Below, piece by piece: positions 27,493-36,806 of a DNA stretch of 58,524 nucleotides. Source of the DNA: Lachnospiraceae bacterium. GTDB lineage: Bacteria > Bacillota > Clostridia > Lachnospirales > Lachnospiraceae. Where the stretch lies: NCBI GenBank assembly GCA_017613435.1, contig JAGADU010000067.1, positions 1-58,524 of the forward strand, in the 5' to 3' direction. How positions within the stretch are numbered: the stretch's first letter is position 1; the number at the start of each line of letters is the position of its first letter. Both the position numbers and the translations under genes were made by a program. The notes beneath the pieces are model-generated. The model was given only the letters and a program-made list of their open reading frames with translations. It did no database searches and had not been told where the DNA came from.

Positions 27493-28332
27493 ATGGCAGA
27501 ATTAATTGACGGAAAATTGATTTCATCCCAGATTAAAGACGAATGTAAAGAAAAAGTTGCGAAATACAAGGAAAAAGGCATAGAATTTACGCTTGCCGTT
27601 ATCCAGGTCGGAGAAGATCCCGCAAGCAGCGTATATGTAAACAACAAGAAAAAAGCCTGCGAATATATCGGAGCAAATTCTTTATCATACAATTTAAAAG
27701 AAGATTCCACTCAGGAAGAACTTTTGAAACTTATCGATGATTTGAACAGCGACGAAAAAGTTGACGGTATTCTTGTTCAGCTTCCGCTTCCCAAGCATTT
27801 TGACGAAGATGAAGTAATCAGAAGAATCAATCCCGACAAAGATGTTGACGGTTTCCATCCGATAAACGTCGGAAGACTTTCAATCGGCGAAAAAGGCTTT
27901 GTTTCATGTACACCCGCAGGTATTATCGAACTTTTGAAAAGAAGCAATGTCGAAATCGAAGGAAAGGAATGCGTTGTTATCGGTAGAAGCAATATTGTCG
28001 GCAAACCCATGTCGATGCTTATGTTAAGAGAAAACGCAACAGTTACCGTATGCCATTCGCGAACAAAGAATTTAAAAGAAGTCACAAAAAGGGCTGACAT
28101 TCTTATAGTTGCGATAGGAAAACCCAGGATGATTGACGCTTCTTATGTAAAAGAAGGCGCCGTAGTAATCGATGTGGGTATTCACAGAGTCGATCCTTCA
28201 AGCAAAAAACTTTGCGGAGACGTTGATTTTGAAAGCGTTGAACCGATTGCTTCCAAAATCACACCCGTTCCCGGCGGAGTGGGACCCATGACAATCGCAA
28301 TGCTTATGAGCAATCTTGTAAATTCAAAATAA
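27493..28332 (+). CDS. folD: Methylene-tetrahydrofolate dehydrogenase/methenyl-tetrahydrofolate cyclohydrolase
   Basis: A 279-residue bifunctional FolD. The catalytic Lys is in '[16 protein letters not shown]'. '[38 protein letters not shown]' and the NADP-binding '[17 protein letters not shown]' are classic. The C-terminal '[15 protein letters not shown]' is complete. It interconverts 5,10-methylene- and 10-formyl-tetrahydrofolate. It lies 15 bases after fhs behind a GGAGG site, forming a one-carbon pair. Confidence 0.97.
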   Translation: MAELIDGKLISSQIKDECKEKVAKYKEKGIEFTLAVIQVGEDPASSVYVNNKKKACEYIGANSLSYNLKEDSTQEELLKLIDDLNSDEKVDGILVQLPLPKHFDEDEVIRRINPDKDVDGFHPINVGRLSIGEKGFVSCTPAGIIELLKRSNVEIEGKECVVIGRSNIVGKPMSMLMLRENATVTVCHSRTKNLKEVTKRADILIVAIGKPRMIDASYVKEGAVVIDVGIHRVDPSSKKLCGDVDFESVEPIASKITPVPGGVGPMTIAMLMSNLVNSK

Positions 28333-28344
28333 AAGGATTTAATT

Positions 28345-29949
28345 ATGAAATGTCCAAAATGCGGAGCACCTTTAAAAGACGATAATCTGTTTTGCGAAGT
28401 GTGCGGAGAAGAAATCAATATTGTTCCCGAATACGATCCCGATACCGACCTTTTTGTTGATTTGGACGGTGTTTTCGATCATACCAAGGAAATTGATACC
28501 ACGGAAGTAAAAAAACAAAAGAAAAAACCTCAGGTTAACCGCGAATATGTTGAAAACAGACATGTTTCCAAAAGAAAGATGATTGACGTAGACGATGACT
28601 ATGACGATGAAGACCCGAGCGAAGTAAGCGCAATCAAGGATTTGATTCTTTCTGTTGCCGATTTCTGGAACAGGAGTCTTTTGTCCAAAATCTTCTTCAT
28701 AATTATTGTTTTATTGCTTATTACGGGTATAATATCTTTCGGAATATTGATTAAGAATATTTCAAAAAAACAGTCCATAGATTATCTTGTCGGTCAGGCC
28801 GAATCCGCTGCAAGAAACAAGAATTACGAAGCTGCCATAGAATATTACGAAAAAGCAATCGAAAAAGATCCGAACAATACTGAGATCAAATTTGCGATTT
28901 CCAATTGCTATTTGGCTGACGACCAGGATAACAACGCGATTTTTATTTTGAAAGAAATCGCAAGAGACAATCCTGATCTGGCAACGGATACCTATGAGAG
29001 AATTTACAATATTTATTACGAAAATTCCGACTGGAAGGGTATTAACGATTTGCTTCTTTCCTGCGACGATCCTGTGATTGTTGCAAAATTCCAGGAATAT
29101 TTATGCAGAAAGCCCGATTTTTCGTACGATGAAGGCGAATACGACGATATTTTATATCTTGAAATCAGTTCGGGAATGAACGGATATATATATTACACCA
29201 TGGACGGTTCGGACCCCACCGAAGAATCCATTCTTTATACCGAACCCGTTTATCTTGAGTCCGGCGATTATGACATAAAAGCGATTTTCGTAAACGAATA
29301 CGGCGTAATCAGCGAAATCAGCGAAGCGAAATATACAATCGACGTTAAGATTCCTCTTGCTCCTATGGTTTCCATAGAATCAGGAAGTTACAATGTTCCG
29401 ATTACGATTAAAGTCGAGTCCGATATTAACTGTCAGACATATTATGTATTGTACAGACCCCGTGACAACGAGGAATCGAGAGTGGATCCCGATATGAATT
29501 CGACTCTTTACGAATATCCTCTTCTTATGCCGATGGGACCTTCCGAATTCAGATTTATTTCGTACAGCGAAGAAGGCATACCGAGTACGGTAATTACAAG
29601 AAAATACAATATAACGATTCCCGACGCCACGGTTTCCCTCGTGGATGCGGCAAATATTGCTACCGTTTACAGATATTCGCTCGGCGGCTTGACCGATACG
29701 GACGGACATATCTCAACGGCAAACGGAAAATTCGAATATATTATCGAAGATGCCGTAAATCTTAAAGGAACCATTTATTACGTGATTAACGAATATTACG
29801 TTGATACTTCAAACGGCAACAAACGAACCCTTACGGGATTAAGGTATGCCGTTAACACAAAGGACCCCAACGATTACGGTTCTCTTGAAATCAATGCCAA
29901 AGGCGATTTTTATATTATAAAAGAAAGAAGTGTGAATCTTGATTACTAA
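28345..29949 (+). CDS. Zinc-ribbon, TPR and chitobiase-like domain membrane protein
   Basis: 534 residues with an unusual domain chain. Residues 3-25 are a zinc ribbon, 'CPKCGAPL' and 'CEVCGEE'. An acidic linker leads to one transmembrane helix at about 112-137. Tetratricopeptide-like repeats follow (about 145-245; 'AARNKNYEAAIEYYEKAIEKDP'). A chitobiase/hexosaminidase C-terminal-like beta domain comes next ('IYYTMDGSDPTEES', 'YDIKAIFVNEYGV'), then a possible second copy and a unique tail. Topology suggests the zinc ribbon inside and the TPR and beta domains outside. It starts 12 bases after folD. The function is unknown; extracellular glycan or protein binding is plausible. Confidence 0.85.
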   Translation: MKCPKCGAPLKDDNLFCEVCGEEINIVPEYDPDTDLFVDLDGVFDHTKEIDTTEVKKQKKKPQVNREYVENRHVSKRKMIDVDDDYDDEDPSEVSAIKDLILSVADFWNRSLLSKIFFIIIVLLLITGIISFGILIKNISKKQSIDYLVGQAESAARNKNYEAAIEYYEKAIEKDPNNTEIKFAISNCYLADDQDNNAIFILKEIARDNPDLATDTYERIYNIYYENSDWKGINDLLLSCDDPVIVAKFQEYLCRKPDFSYDEGEYDDILYLEISSGMNGYIYYTMDGSDPTEESILYTEPVYLESGDYDIKAIFVNEYGVISEISEAKYTIDVKIPLAPMVSIESGSYNVPITIKVESDINCQTYYVLYRPRDNEESRVDPDMNSTLYEYPLLMPMGPSEFRFISYSEEGIPSTVITRKYNITIPDATVSLVDAANIATVYRYSLGGLTDTDGHISTANGKFEYIIEDAVNLKGTIYYVINEYYVDTSNGNKRTLTGLRYAVNTKDPNDYGSLEINAKGDFYIIKERSVNLDY

Positions 29950-29973
29950 GAATCACGGAAAGGACAACAAGTA

Positions 29974-30861
29974 ATGTACAGTATTTTAGAAGCAAAGGAA
30001 CTTGCCGATTGCATTTATGAATTTGTGGTTAAAGCACCTAACGTATCCGCAAATTGTGAACCCGGCCAGTTCGTAATCGTAAGAACAGACGAGGATTCCG
30101 AAAGAATTCCTTTAACCATTTGCGATTATGACAGAGAGAAAGAAACAATCACAATCGTAGTTCAGGTGATAGGAGCCTCAACTTTCAGAATGAAAAGCCT
30201 CAAAGCAGGTGATTCTTTCCATGATTTCGTAGGTCCTCTCGGAAGACCTTCAGAACTTATCGATACTCCGATTGACGAATTAAAGCAAAAGAAGATTCTT
30301 TTTGTTGCCGGAGGACTCGGAACCGCTCCCGTATATCCTCAGGTTAAATGGCTTCATGAGCACGGCGTTGATGCAGACGTTATCGTAGGAGCAAAAACTC
30401 AGAGCCTTATCATTATGGAAAAAGAGATGGAAGCGGTTGCCGGAAATCTCTATATTACAACCGATGACGGCAGTTACAAGAGACAGGGCATGGTTACCAA
30501 AGTAATCGAAGATCTTTATGCGGAAGGAAAGAAATACGACCTTTGCATTACAATCGGTCCCATGATTATGATGAAATTCGTATGCCTTCTTACAAAGAAA
30601 CTCGAACTTCCCACAATCGTTTCGATGAACCCCATTATGGTTGACGGAACAGGTATGTGCGGAGCCTGCAGACTTACCGTAGGAGACAGCGTAAAATTTG
30701 CATGCGTTGACGGACCCGAATTTGACGGACATCTGGTTAATTTCGACGAAGCAATGAAGAGACAGCAGATTTATAAAACTGCCGAAGGCAGAGCATATCT
30801 TAAAGCTAAAGAAGGAGATACGCATCATGGCGGATGCGGCCATTGCGGAGGTGACAAATAA
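29974..30861 (+). CDS. nfnA: NfnA-like subunit, ferredoxin-NADP+ oxidoreductase (FAD/NAD-binding, 2Fe-2S)
   Basis: 295 residues of the PyrK/NfnA type. The N-terminal FAD-binding barrel has 'PGQFVIVRTDEDSERIPLTICDYD'. The NAD-binding half has 'LFVAGGLGTAPVYPQ'. A Cys cluster ('GTGMCGACRLTV' and 'KFACVDGPEFDGHLV') fits the [2Fe-2S] ligands. The His/Gly/Cys-rich end 'HHGGCGHCGGDK' is notable. With the next gene it would form NADH-dependent reduced ferredoxin:NADP+ oxidoreductase, an electron-bifurcating transhydrogenase. Alternative labels (sulfide dehydrogenase or dihydroorotate dehydrogenase subunit) are less likely in this pairing. Confidence 0.88.
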   Translation: MYSILEAKELADCIYEFVVKAPNVSANCEPGQFVIVRTDEDSERIPLTICDYDREKETITIVVQVIGASTFRMKSLKAGDSFHDFVGPLGRPSELIDTPIDELKQKKILFVAGGLGTAPVYPQVKWLHEHGVDADVIVGAKTQSLIIMEKEMEAVAGNLYITTDDGSYKRQGMVTKVIEDLYAEGKKYDLCITIGPMIMMKFVCLLTKKLELPTIVSMNPIMVDGTGMCGACRLTVGDSVKFACVDGPEFDGHLVNFDEAMKRQQIYKTAEGRAYLKAKEGDTHHGGCGHCGGDK

Positions 30862-32249
30862 TGGATGTTTTAAAGAAAGTTCCCGTAAGAGAACAGGACA
30901 GTAAAGTAAGAGCGACAAATTTCGAAGAAGTTTGCCTCGGATACAATAAAGAAGAAGCTATGGAAGAGGCTTCCAGATGCCTTAACTGCAAAAACGCACA
31001 ATGCGTAAAAGGATGCCCCGTTTCCATTTCCATTCCCGATTTTATCAAAGAAGTAAAGGAAGGAAATTTCAAGGAAGCATATGATGTTATTTCCAAATCC
31101 TCATCGCTTCCCGCAGTTTGCGGAAGAGTATGTCCTCAGGAAAGTCAGTGCGAAGGCAAATGCGTAAGAGGAATCAAGGGCGAAAGCGTTTCAATCGGCA
31201 AACTCGAACGTTTCGTGGCTGACTGGGCTTTCGAAAACGGCATCAAACCCACTGTTAATGCAGAGAAGAAGAACAAAAAAGTCGCAGTCATCGGTTCGGG
31301 TCCTTCCGGATTGTCCTGTGCGGGCGATTTGGCAAAAATGGGTTACGACGTAACGGTTTTCGAAGCATTGCATGAACTCGGCGGAGTTTTGGTTTACGGC
31401 ATTCCCGAATTCAGACTTCCCAAAGAAAAAGTCGTTAAAAAAGAAATCGAAAATGTTAAAGCACTCGGAGTTAAATTCGAGACAAATACAATTATCGGAA
31501 AATCCTTTACCATTGACGAACTTATCGAAAAATACGGATTTGAAGCAGTATTTATCGGTTCGGGTGCAGGTCTTCCCAAATTCATGGGTATTCCCGGTGA
31601 AAACGCAAACGGCGTATTTTCCGCTAACGAATATCTTACACGTTCAAATCTCATGAAAGCTTTCAAAGAATCCGACACGCCGATTATGATCGGTAAGAAA
31701 GTGGTCGTTGTCGGCGGCGGCAATGTTGCAATGGATGCCGCAAGAACAGCTTTAAGACTCGGAAGCGAAGTACATATCGTATACAGAAGAAGCGAAGAAG
31801 AACTTCCCGCAAGAGTCGAAGAAGTTCATCATGCAAAAGAAGAAGGCATTATTTTCAATCTTCTTACAAATCCCGTTGAAATTTTAAGTGACGAAAACGG
31901 ATGGGTAAGCGGTATTAAATGCATAAAGATGGAACTCGGCGAACCCGATGAGAGCGGAAGAAGAAGTCCCGTGGAAATCAAAGGTTCCGAATTCGAAATC
32001 GAATGCGATGCGGTTATCATGTCGCTCGGTACATCTCCCAATCCTTTGATTTCATCAACAACCAAAGGTCTCGAAATCAACAGAAGAAAATGTATCGTTA
32101 TCAATGAAGAAAGCGGCGAAACATCAAAGAGCGGCGTATTTGCCGGCGGAGATGCGGTAACGGGAGCCGCTACGGTTATTCTTGCCATGGGGGCAGGAAG
32201 AAAAGCAGCACAGGGTATTGATGAATATTTAAGCTCGAAAGGAAATTAA
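30861..32249 (+). CDS. nfnB: NfnB-like subunit (GltD-type NADPH oxidoreductase)
   Basis: 462 residues. The N-terminal bundle has two 4Fe-4S Cys sets, 'CLNCKNAQCVKGCP' and 'VCGRVCPQESQCEGKCVRG'. The two nucleotide sites are 'VAVIGSGPSGLSCAGDL' for FAD and 'VVVVGGGNVAMDAARTALRLG' for NADPH. The C-terminal 'GVFAGGDAVTGAATVILAMGAG' closes the FAD site. It resembles the glutamate synthase small subunit and is often annotated gltA/gltD. No glutamate synthase large subunit is in the window, and the partner just upstream is NfnA-like, so the bifurcating Nfn assignment is preferred. The ATG overlaps the nfnA stop by one base. Confidence 0.88.
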   Translation: MDVLKKVPVREQDSKVRATNFEEVCLGYNKEEAMEEASRCLNCKNAQCVKGCPVSISIPDFIKEVKEGNFKEAYDVISKSSSLPAVCGRVCPQESQCEGKCVRGIKGESVSIGKLERFVADWAFENGIKPTVNAEKKNKKVAVIGSGPSGLSCAGDLAKMGYDVTVFEALHELGGVLVYGIPEFRLPKEKVVKKEIENVKALGVKFETNTIIGKSFTIDELIEKYGFEAVFIGSGAGLPKFMGIPGENANGVFSANEYLTRSNLMKAFKESDTPIMIGKKVVVVGGGNVAMDAARTALRLGSEVHIVYRRSEEELPARVEEVHHAKEEGIIFNLLTNPVEILSDENGWVSGIKCIKMELGEPDESGRRSPVEIKGSEFEIECDAVIMSLGTSPNPLISSTTKGLEINRRKCIVINEESGETSKSGVFAGGDAVTGAATVILAMGAGRKAAQGIDEYLSSKGN

Positions 32250-32250
32250 A

Positions 32251-33024
32251 ATGCCTTTTTGTCCTATTTGCAAATCAGAATACAGAGAAGGATTTTCCAT
32301 ATGTGCGGATTGCAAAGTTCCGCTTGTTGATTCATTGGATGTAAAGAATAAGAAAGACGATTCCTACTATAAAGGCTACGATAAAGTGGAATCGCTTTCT
32401 TCGACCGGAGTTTTCGATACAACCGAGGATGACATAGAAGCCGAAGATCCCTTCGAAAAATTCGTTCCCAGGGAAGAAGAGGGAGAAAGAGTAAATATCA
32501 CTCCCGAAGAAGCCGAGAAACTTAAAGCTGAAATTATTAAGCGTATGGCTCATGCCAAAAAGGAAGAATACGTATCTCCCAACGATAAAGCCAAAGATTA
32601 CCGTTCATCGGGCGTTATGCTTCTTGTGATGGGAATTCTCGGATGCGTATTCATTATTCTTCTTTTTGCAGGCGTGCTTCCTTTCCATGTAAGAGGTCTC
32701 GTATCGTACATTATTGACGGTATCTTATTCCTTTTCTTTGCGATGTTTATATATTTCGGAATAAATTCTTTTGTTATGGCCAAATCTCTTAAAGTTTCTG
32801 TAACAAAAGAGAACAAAGAAATCGAAGAATTCGAAGCATGGTTTAAAAAGACGATTACCAAAGAATACATCGATTCGGATATCGAAATTACCGATGACGA
32901 AACGACCAATTTCTTTAAAAGAAACGCTAAGATCAAATTTCTCATTTCCAAGAATTATCCCGAGATCAGCGACAGTTTGTCGGATATTTACATAGATAAA
33001 TATTACGGGGACATTTTTGAATGA
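32251..33024 (+). CDS. Zinc-ribbon membrane protein of unknown function
   Basis: 257 residues. An N-terminal zinc ribbon is formed by 'CPICKSEYREGFSICADCK' (residues 4-22). An acidic linker follows, then two transmembrane helices (about 122-143 and 150-175), and a cytoplasmic C-terminal part rich in charged residues that ends in 'SDIYIDKYYGDIFE'. Both termini would face the cytoplasm. It begins one base after the nfnB stop and overlaps rlmH by four bases (ATGA). I do not recognise the family; the C-terminal domain looks folded. Confidence 0.82.
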   Translation: MPFCPICKSEYREGFSICADCKVPLVDSLDVKNKKDDSYYKGYDKVESLSSTGVFDTTEDDIEAEDPFEKFVPREEEGERVNITPEEAEKLKAEIIKRMAHAKKEEYVSPNDKAKDYRSSGVMLLVMGILGCVFIILLFAGVLPFHVRGLVSYIIDGILFLFFAMFIYFGINSFVMAKSLKVSVTKENKEIEEFEAWFKKTITKEYIDSDIEITDDETTNFFKRNAKIKFLISKNYPEISDSLSDIYIDKYYGDIFE

Positions 33025-33500
33025 ATATTTACGTACTATGCGTCGGAAAAATCAAAGAGAAGTTTTACAGGGAAGCCGTTTGTGAATATTCGAAACGGCT
33101 TTCGAAATTTTGCAAACTAAGTATTATTGAGGTTGACGATGAAGAAACTTCTCAAAATGCTTCTGTCGCGACGGAAAATGCGGTTAAGGACAAAGAGGGA
33201 GATCGCATTTTAAAGAAAATACCTTCGAATTCATATGTATTTACCCTTGAAATAGACGGCAAAAAGACGGATTCGGTAGGATTTTCAAAGAAAATAAACG
33301 ATTTGTGCATTAAAGGTCAAAGCAATTTATGTTTTATTATCGGCGGTTCCTTGGGGCTTTCCGATAATGTTAAAAATAAAGCAAACGAAAAGATATCGTT
33401 TTCGGACATGACTTTTCCGCACCAGCTTATGAGAGTTATATTGCTTGAACAGATATACAGATCTTTTAAAATAATTAACAACGAACCTTATCATAAATAA
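33021..33500 (+). CDS. rlmH: 23S rRNA (pseudouridine1915-N3)-methyltransferase RlmH
   Basis: 159 residues, the normal RlmH length. A SPOUT-fold methyltransferase that acts on helix 69 of 23S rRNA in assembled 70S ribosomes. 'VGKIKEKFYREAVCEYSKRLSKF', 'LEIDGKKTDSVGF', the SAM knot 'FIIGGSLGLSDNV', and the C-terminal 'MTFPHQLMRVILLEQIYRSFKIINNEPYHK' are standard. It overlaps the previous gene by the ATGA arrangement. Confidence 0.97.
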   Translation: MNIYVLCVGKIKEKFYREAVCEYSKRLSKFCKLSIIEVDDEETSQNASVATENAVKDKEGDRILKKIPSNSYVFTLEIDGKKTDSVGFSKKINDLCIKGQSNLCFIIGGSLGLSDNVKNKANEKISFSDMTFPHQLMRVILLEQIYRSFKIINNEPYHK

Positions 33501-33518
33501 GGATTACAAGGTAAAGAC

Positions 33519-35171
33519 ATGGCTGAGAAAAAAAGAATGGCCAAAGGATTGGTCGTTCAGGGCTCAATCCTTGCGATAGCCGGTATTTTATGCAGAGTAA
33601 TCGGCTTGGCGAGAAGAGTTCCGCTTCAAAACATAATAGGTGATATCGGAAACGGTTATTATTCTGCGGCTTATGAGTTTTATGCCATTATTTTGATACT
33701 GTCTTCATACAGTCTTCCTTCGGCGGTAAGCAAACTGATTGCTCAAAGACAGACCAGGGGGCAGTACAAAAAAATGCAAAAAGTGTTCAAAGGCGCTATT
33801 CTTTTTGCACTTATTTCCGGCGGTTTGTTTTCGCTTGCGGTATTTATTTTCGCCGACTTTTTCGCCAAAACCTTAATGGGCGAGGCGATGAGTACAATGG
33901 CTCTTCGTGTTCTCGCTCCCACCATTTTCATAGTTGCTTTGATGGCGGTTTTCAGAGGATATTTCCAGGGCCTCGGAATAATGCATTTTACTGCAATTTC
34001 ACAGATTCTGGAACAAATCGTCCTTGTTGTCGTATCTCTTTCGGCAGCCAAGATTTTATTCGGCGTCGGATCAAAATACGGCGATTTGATGATGAATCAA
34101 AATTACGGTTCCGCTCTCGGTGCGGCCGGAGCAACCATAGGATGCGGTGTCGGCGCTTTGGCAGGATTGCTTTTGATGATATATTTTTATCTTCATAACA
34201 AAAATGCCATTGATAAAAGAGTATTAACCGATACTTCCAAAAACAGGGACACTTTTCTTGATATTTTGATTCTTATCGCAAGAACCGCTGTTCCCATGAT
34301 CCTTTGCTCCACAATGTACAATATCTGCGGAGTTGTGGATCAGTCAGTTTTCAATCATTACATGATTAAAATCGGCGAAGAAGAAATAAAATCGTTTTAT
34401 TGGGGCGTTTATTCCGGAAAATACAAGGTTTTGATAATGCTTCCGATAGCGCTTGCAAATGCCATGTGTTCCGCGATTATTCCTTCTTTGACGGCCAGTA
34501 TCGAAAATAAGGATTATGTATCCGCCAGAAGCAAGATGGCTACCGTTATAAGAGTTACGATGATTATATCGATTCCCTCGGCTTTCGGACTTGCGATTTT
34601 GGGAAAATCCCTTATTACGCTTTTGTTTTCCGGCGAAATCAATCTTGCCGCAATAATGCTTATGTACGGTTCGATCAGCGTAGTGTTCTTTTCTTTGTCT
34701 ACACTCGGTAACGGAATATTGCAGGGACTTAACCGTTTAAAAACTCCCGTGCTTAATTCATTCATTGCTTTTGTTATTCATTTCCTTGCCCTTTTGCTCA
34801 TGCTTTATGTATTCAAATGGGGCATACATTCGGTTGTAATAGCAAATCTTTTGTTTGCGTTAATCGTCAGTGCGCTCAATCATTTCGCCATATACAGGAC
34901 CATTGCTTACAAACAGGAACTGAAACAGACATTTCTTATTCCGCTTATAAGCGCAACGATTATGGGCATATTTACATTTTTGACTTATTTCGTTATTTCC
35001 AGATTTGCGCATTACGCAATAGCATTGTTTGTTTCGATTTTTGTTTCGATAATTATATATTTTACCGCACTTGTTTTGTTAAAAGGCGTAAACGAATACG
35101 ATTTGTCGCTTATTCCCATGGGTGCAAAAATATATTCCGCTTTGCATAAAATCGGTATTTACAAAGATTGA
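33519..35171 (+). CDS. MOP-superfamily lipid/polysaccharide flippase (SpoVB/MurJ-like)
   Basis: 550 residues with about fourteen hydrophobic helices. The N-terminal 'MAKGLVVQGSILAIAGILCRVIGLARRVPLQNIIG' matches the SpoVB/YtgP branch of the oligosaccharide flippase family. The Arg in helix 1 and 'LPSAVSKLIAQRQTRG' are typical. Members flip lipid-linked wall precursors across the membrane; this branch includes the Bacillus Amj/MurJ/YtgP group. It lies 18 bases after rlmH. Whether it carries lipid II or another polymer cannot be told from sequence. Confidence 0.88.
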   Translation: MAEKKRMAKGLVVQGSILAIAGILCRVIGLARRVPLQNIIGDIGNGYYSAAYEFYAIILILSSYSLPSAVSKLIAQRQTRGQYKKMQKVFKGAILFALISGGLFSLAVFIFADFFAKTLMGEAMSTMALRVLAPTIFIVALMAVFRGYFQGLGIMHFTAISQILEQIVLVVVSLSAAKILFGVGSKYGDLMMNQNYGSALGAAGATIGCGVGALAGLLLMIYFYLHNKNAIDKRVLTDTSKNRDTFLDILILIARTAVPMILCSTMYNICGVVDQSVFNHYMIKIGEEEIKSFYWGVYSGKYKVLIMLPIALANAMCSAIIPSLTASIENKDYVSARSKMATVIRVTMIISIPSAFGLAILGKSLITLLFSGEINLAAIMLMYGSISVVFFSLSTLGNGILQGLNRLKTPVLNSFIAFVIHFLALLLMLYVFKWGIHSVVIANLLFALIVSALNHFAIYRTIAYKQELKQTFLIPLISATIMGIFTFLTYFVISRFAHYAIALFVSIFVSIIIYFTALVLLKGVNEYDLSLIPMGAKIYSALHKIGIYKD

Positions 35172-35177
35172 TGATTT

Positions 35178-36791
35178 ATGATAAAAATAGATTCAATTAA
35201 ATTAAGTGCCAAAAAGAATACCGATTTATCCGATTTTGTATTGAATAAATACAATATTCGTCAGCTCGTTTCGGATTTTAGGATTTTAAAAAAATCCGTA
35301 GATGCAAGAGATAAAAAAGATATTAAATTCATATATTCTGTTTCTCTGTCCTGTGATAAAAAAGAAGAGGAGAGACTGACAAAAAAATATTCAAATATAT
35401 CTTTTTATAAAGAAAACGATTATTTGATTAATAAAGTAAAAGATGAAAACCGGGAGAAAACCGTCGTTGTTGTCGGAATGGGCCCTGCGGGATTATTCGC
35501 TTCGCTGGCTCTTGTAAATGCGGGATTAAATGTAATAATACTCGAACGCGGAAAATGCGTTGAAGATAGGATTAAAGATGTTGAAAAATATTGGAATTCA
35601 GGAGAATTGGACACCGAATCCAATGTTCAGTTCGGCGAAGGAGGAGCCGGAACTTTTTCAGACGGCAAATTAAATACCGGTGTTTCCGACAAAGAAGGAA
35701 GAAAAGAATTCATCCTGAAAACATTTGTCAAAAACGGGGCAAAAGAGGATATTTTATACGATTCGAAGCCCCATATCGGTACGGATGTTTTAAGAGACGT
35801 TATCGTAAATATAAGAAAAGAACTTTTAAAAGAAAATGCGGATATCCGTTTTTCGACCAAATTTGTTTCTTTTGAGGAAAAAGCAGACAAACTTGAAATA
35901 AATGCAATAAACACCGTTACCGGCAAAAGCGAAAAAATAATTTGCGACGACTGCATTCTTGCAATGGGACATTCCTCCAGAGAGACTTTCGAATATTTGT
36001 CAAAAGTTCTAAAAATGGAAGCCAAACCTTTTGCAATGGGATTTCGCGTTATCCACAGTCAGGATTTTATAAATCGTTCGCAATACGGCGAAGATTATTT
36101 AAATATTTACGAAAACCTCGAATCCGCGCCCTATAAACTTACATATCAGGGCAAGGACAGGGGAGTATATACATTTTGCATGTGTCCGGGCGGATATGTC
36201 GTTAATGCTTCAAGCGAAGAAAAAAGAATCTGCGTTAACGGCATGAGCGATTGCAAGAGAGATTCCGGTTTTGCGAATTCTGCCGTTATCATTCAGATAA
36301 ACAAAGAAGATTTGGACGAAAACGATTGTTTATCGGGAATGAAATTGCAGCGCGATATAGAAGAAAGAACTTATAAAACGGGAAACGGATGCATTCCGGT
36401 AAGTTTCTTTAAAAGCTTTTGCGACGATTCTTCGATTAAATACGATATCGAATTTAAAGATGAAAACAGGGTGCTTTTAAACGGCATTAAGGGTAAATAC
36501 ATAAATACCGATATTTCGGAAATTTTCCCTTATTTTATGAATTCCGAATTTGCCGAAGCCATGTTTTCTTTTGACAAAACAATAAAAGGATACGCCAAAG
36601 AAAATCCCCTGATTTTGGCATCCGAAAGCAGGAGCTCTTCTCCCGTTAAGATCTTAAGGGACGAAGAATACGAAAGCAGTATAAAAAACATTTATCCCTG
36701 CGGAGAAGGTGCGGGATATGCCGGAGGCATCGTATCGGCTGCAATAGACGGCCTTAAAGTGGCGGAAAAAATAATCAGCAAATATATTTAA
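35178..36791 (+). CDS. COG2509-like FAD-dependent dehydrogenase of unknown substrate
   Basis: 537 residues. A short N-terminal alpha/beta region of about 90 residues precedes the FAD-binding Rossmann motif 'VVVVGMGPAGLFASLAL'. It continues with 'ESNVQFGEGGAGTFSDGKLNTGV', the signature of this uncharacterised flavoprotein family. The C-terminal FAD block 'IYPCGEGAGYAGGIVSAAIDGLKVAE' is intact. No membrane segments. The ribosome site is weak, and the gap to the flippase stop is only 6 bases, which suggests coupling. The catalysed reaction is unknown. Confidence 0.85.
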   Translation: MIKIDSIKLSAKKNTDLSDFVLNKYNIRQLVSDFRILKKSVDARDKKDIKFIYSVSLSCDKKEEERLTKKYSNISFYKENDYLINKVKDENREKTVVVVGMGPAGLFASLALVNAGLNVIILERGKCVEDRIKDVEKYWNSGELDTESNVQFGEGGAGTFSDGKLNTGVSDKEGRKEFILKTFVKNGAKEDILYDSKPHIGTDVLRDVIVNIRKELLKENADIRFSTKFVSFEEKADKLEINAINTVTGKSEKIICDDCILAMGHSSRETFEYLSKVLKMEAKPFAMGFRVIHSQDFINRSQYGEDYLNIYENLESAPYKLTYQGKDRGVYTFCMCPGGYVVNASSEEKRICVNGMSDCKRDSGFANSAVIIQINKEDLDENDCLSGMKLQRDIEERTYKTGNGCIPVSFFKSFCDDSSIKYDIEFKDENRVLLNGIKGKYINTDISEIFPYFMNSEFAEAMFSFDKTIKGYAKENPLILASESRSSSPVKILRDEEYESSIKNIYPCGEGAGYAGGIVSAAIDGLKVAEKIISKYI

Positions 36792-36806
36792 CGAAACGGT
36801 GAGAAA

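Noticed and set aside
30280..30918. 212-codon open frame on the minus strand opposite nfnA
   Set aside because: It lies entirely antisense to the well-supported nfnA/nfnB genes, has no ribosome site or recognisable domain, and is low-complexity Cys/Phe/His-rich as expected for a shadow frame.
30861..32249. Glutamate synthase small subunit (gltD) label
   Set aside because: The sequence fits GltD-type proteins, but no large subunit is near and the adjacent gene is NfnA-like, so NfnB is the better reading.
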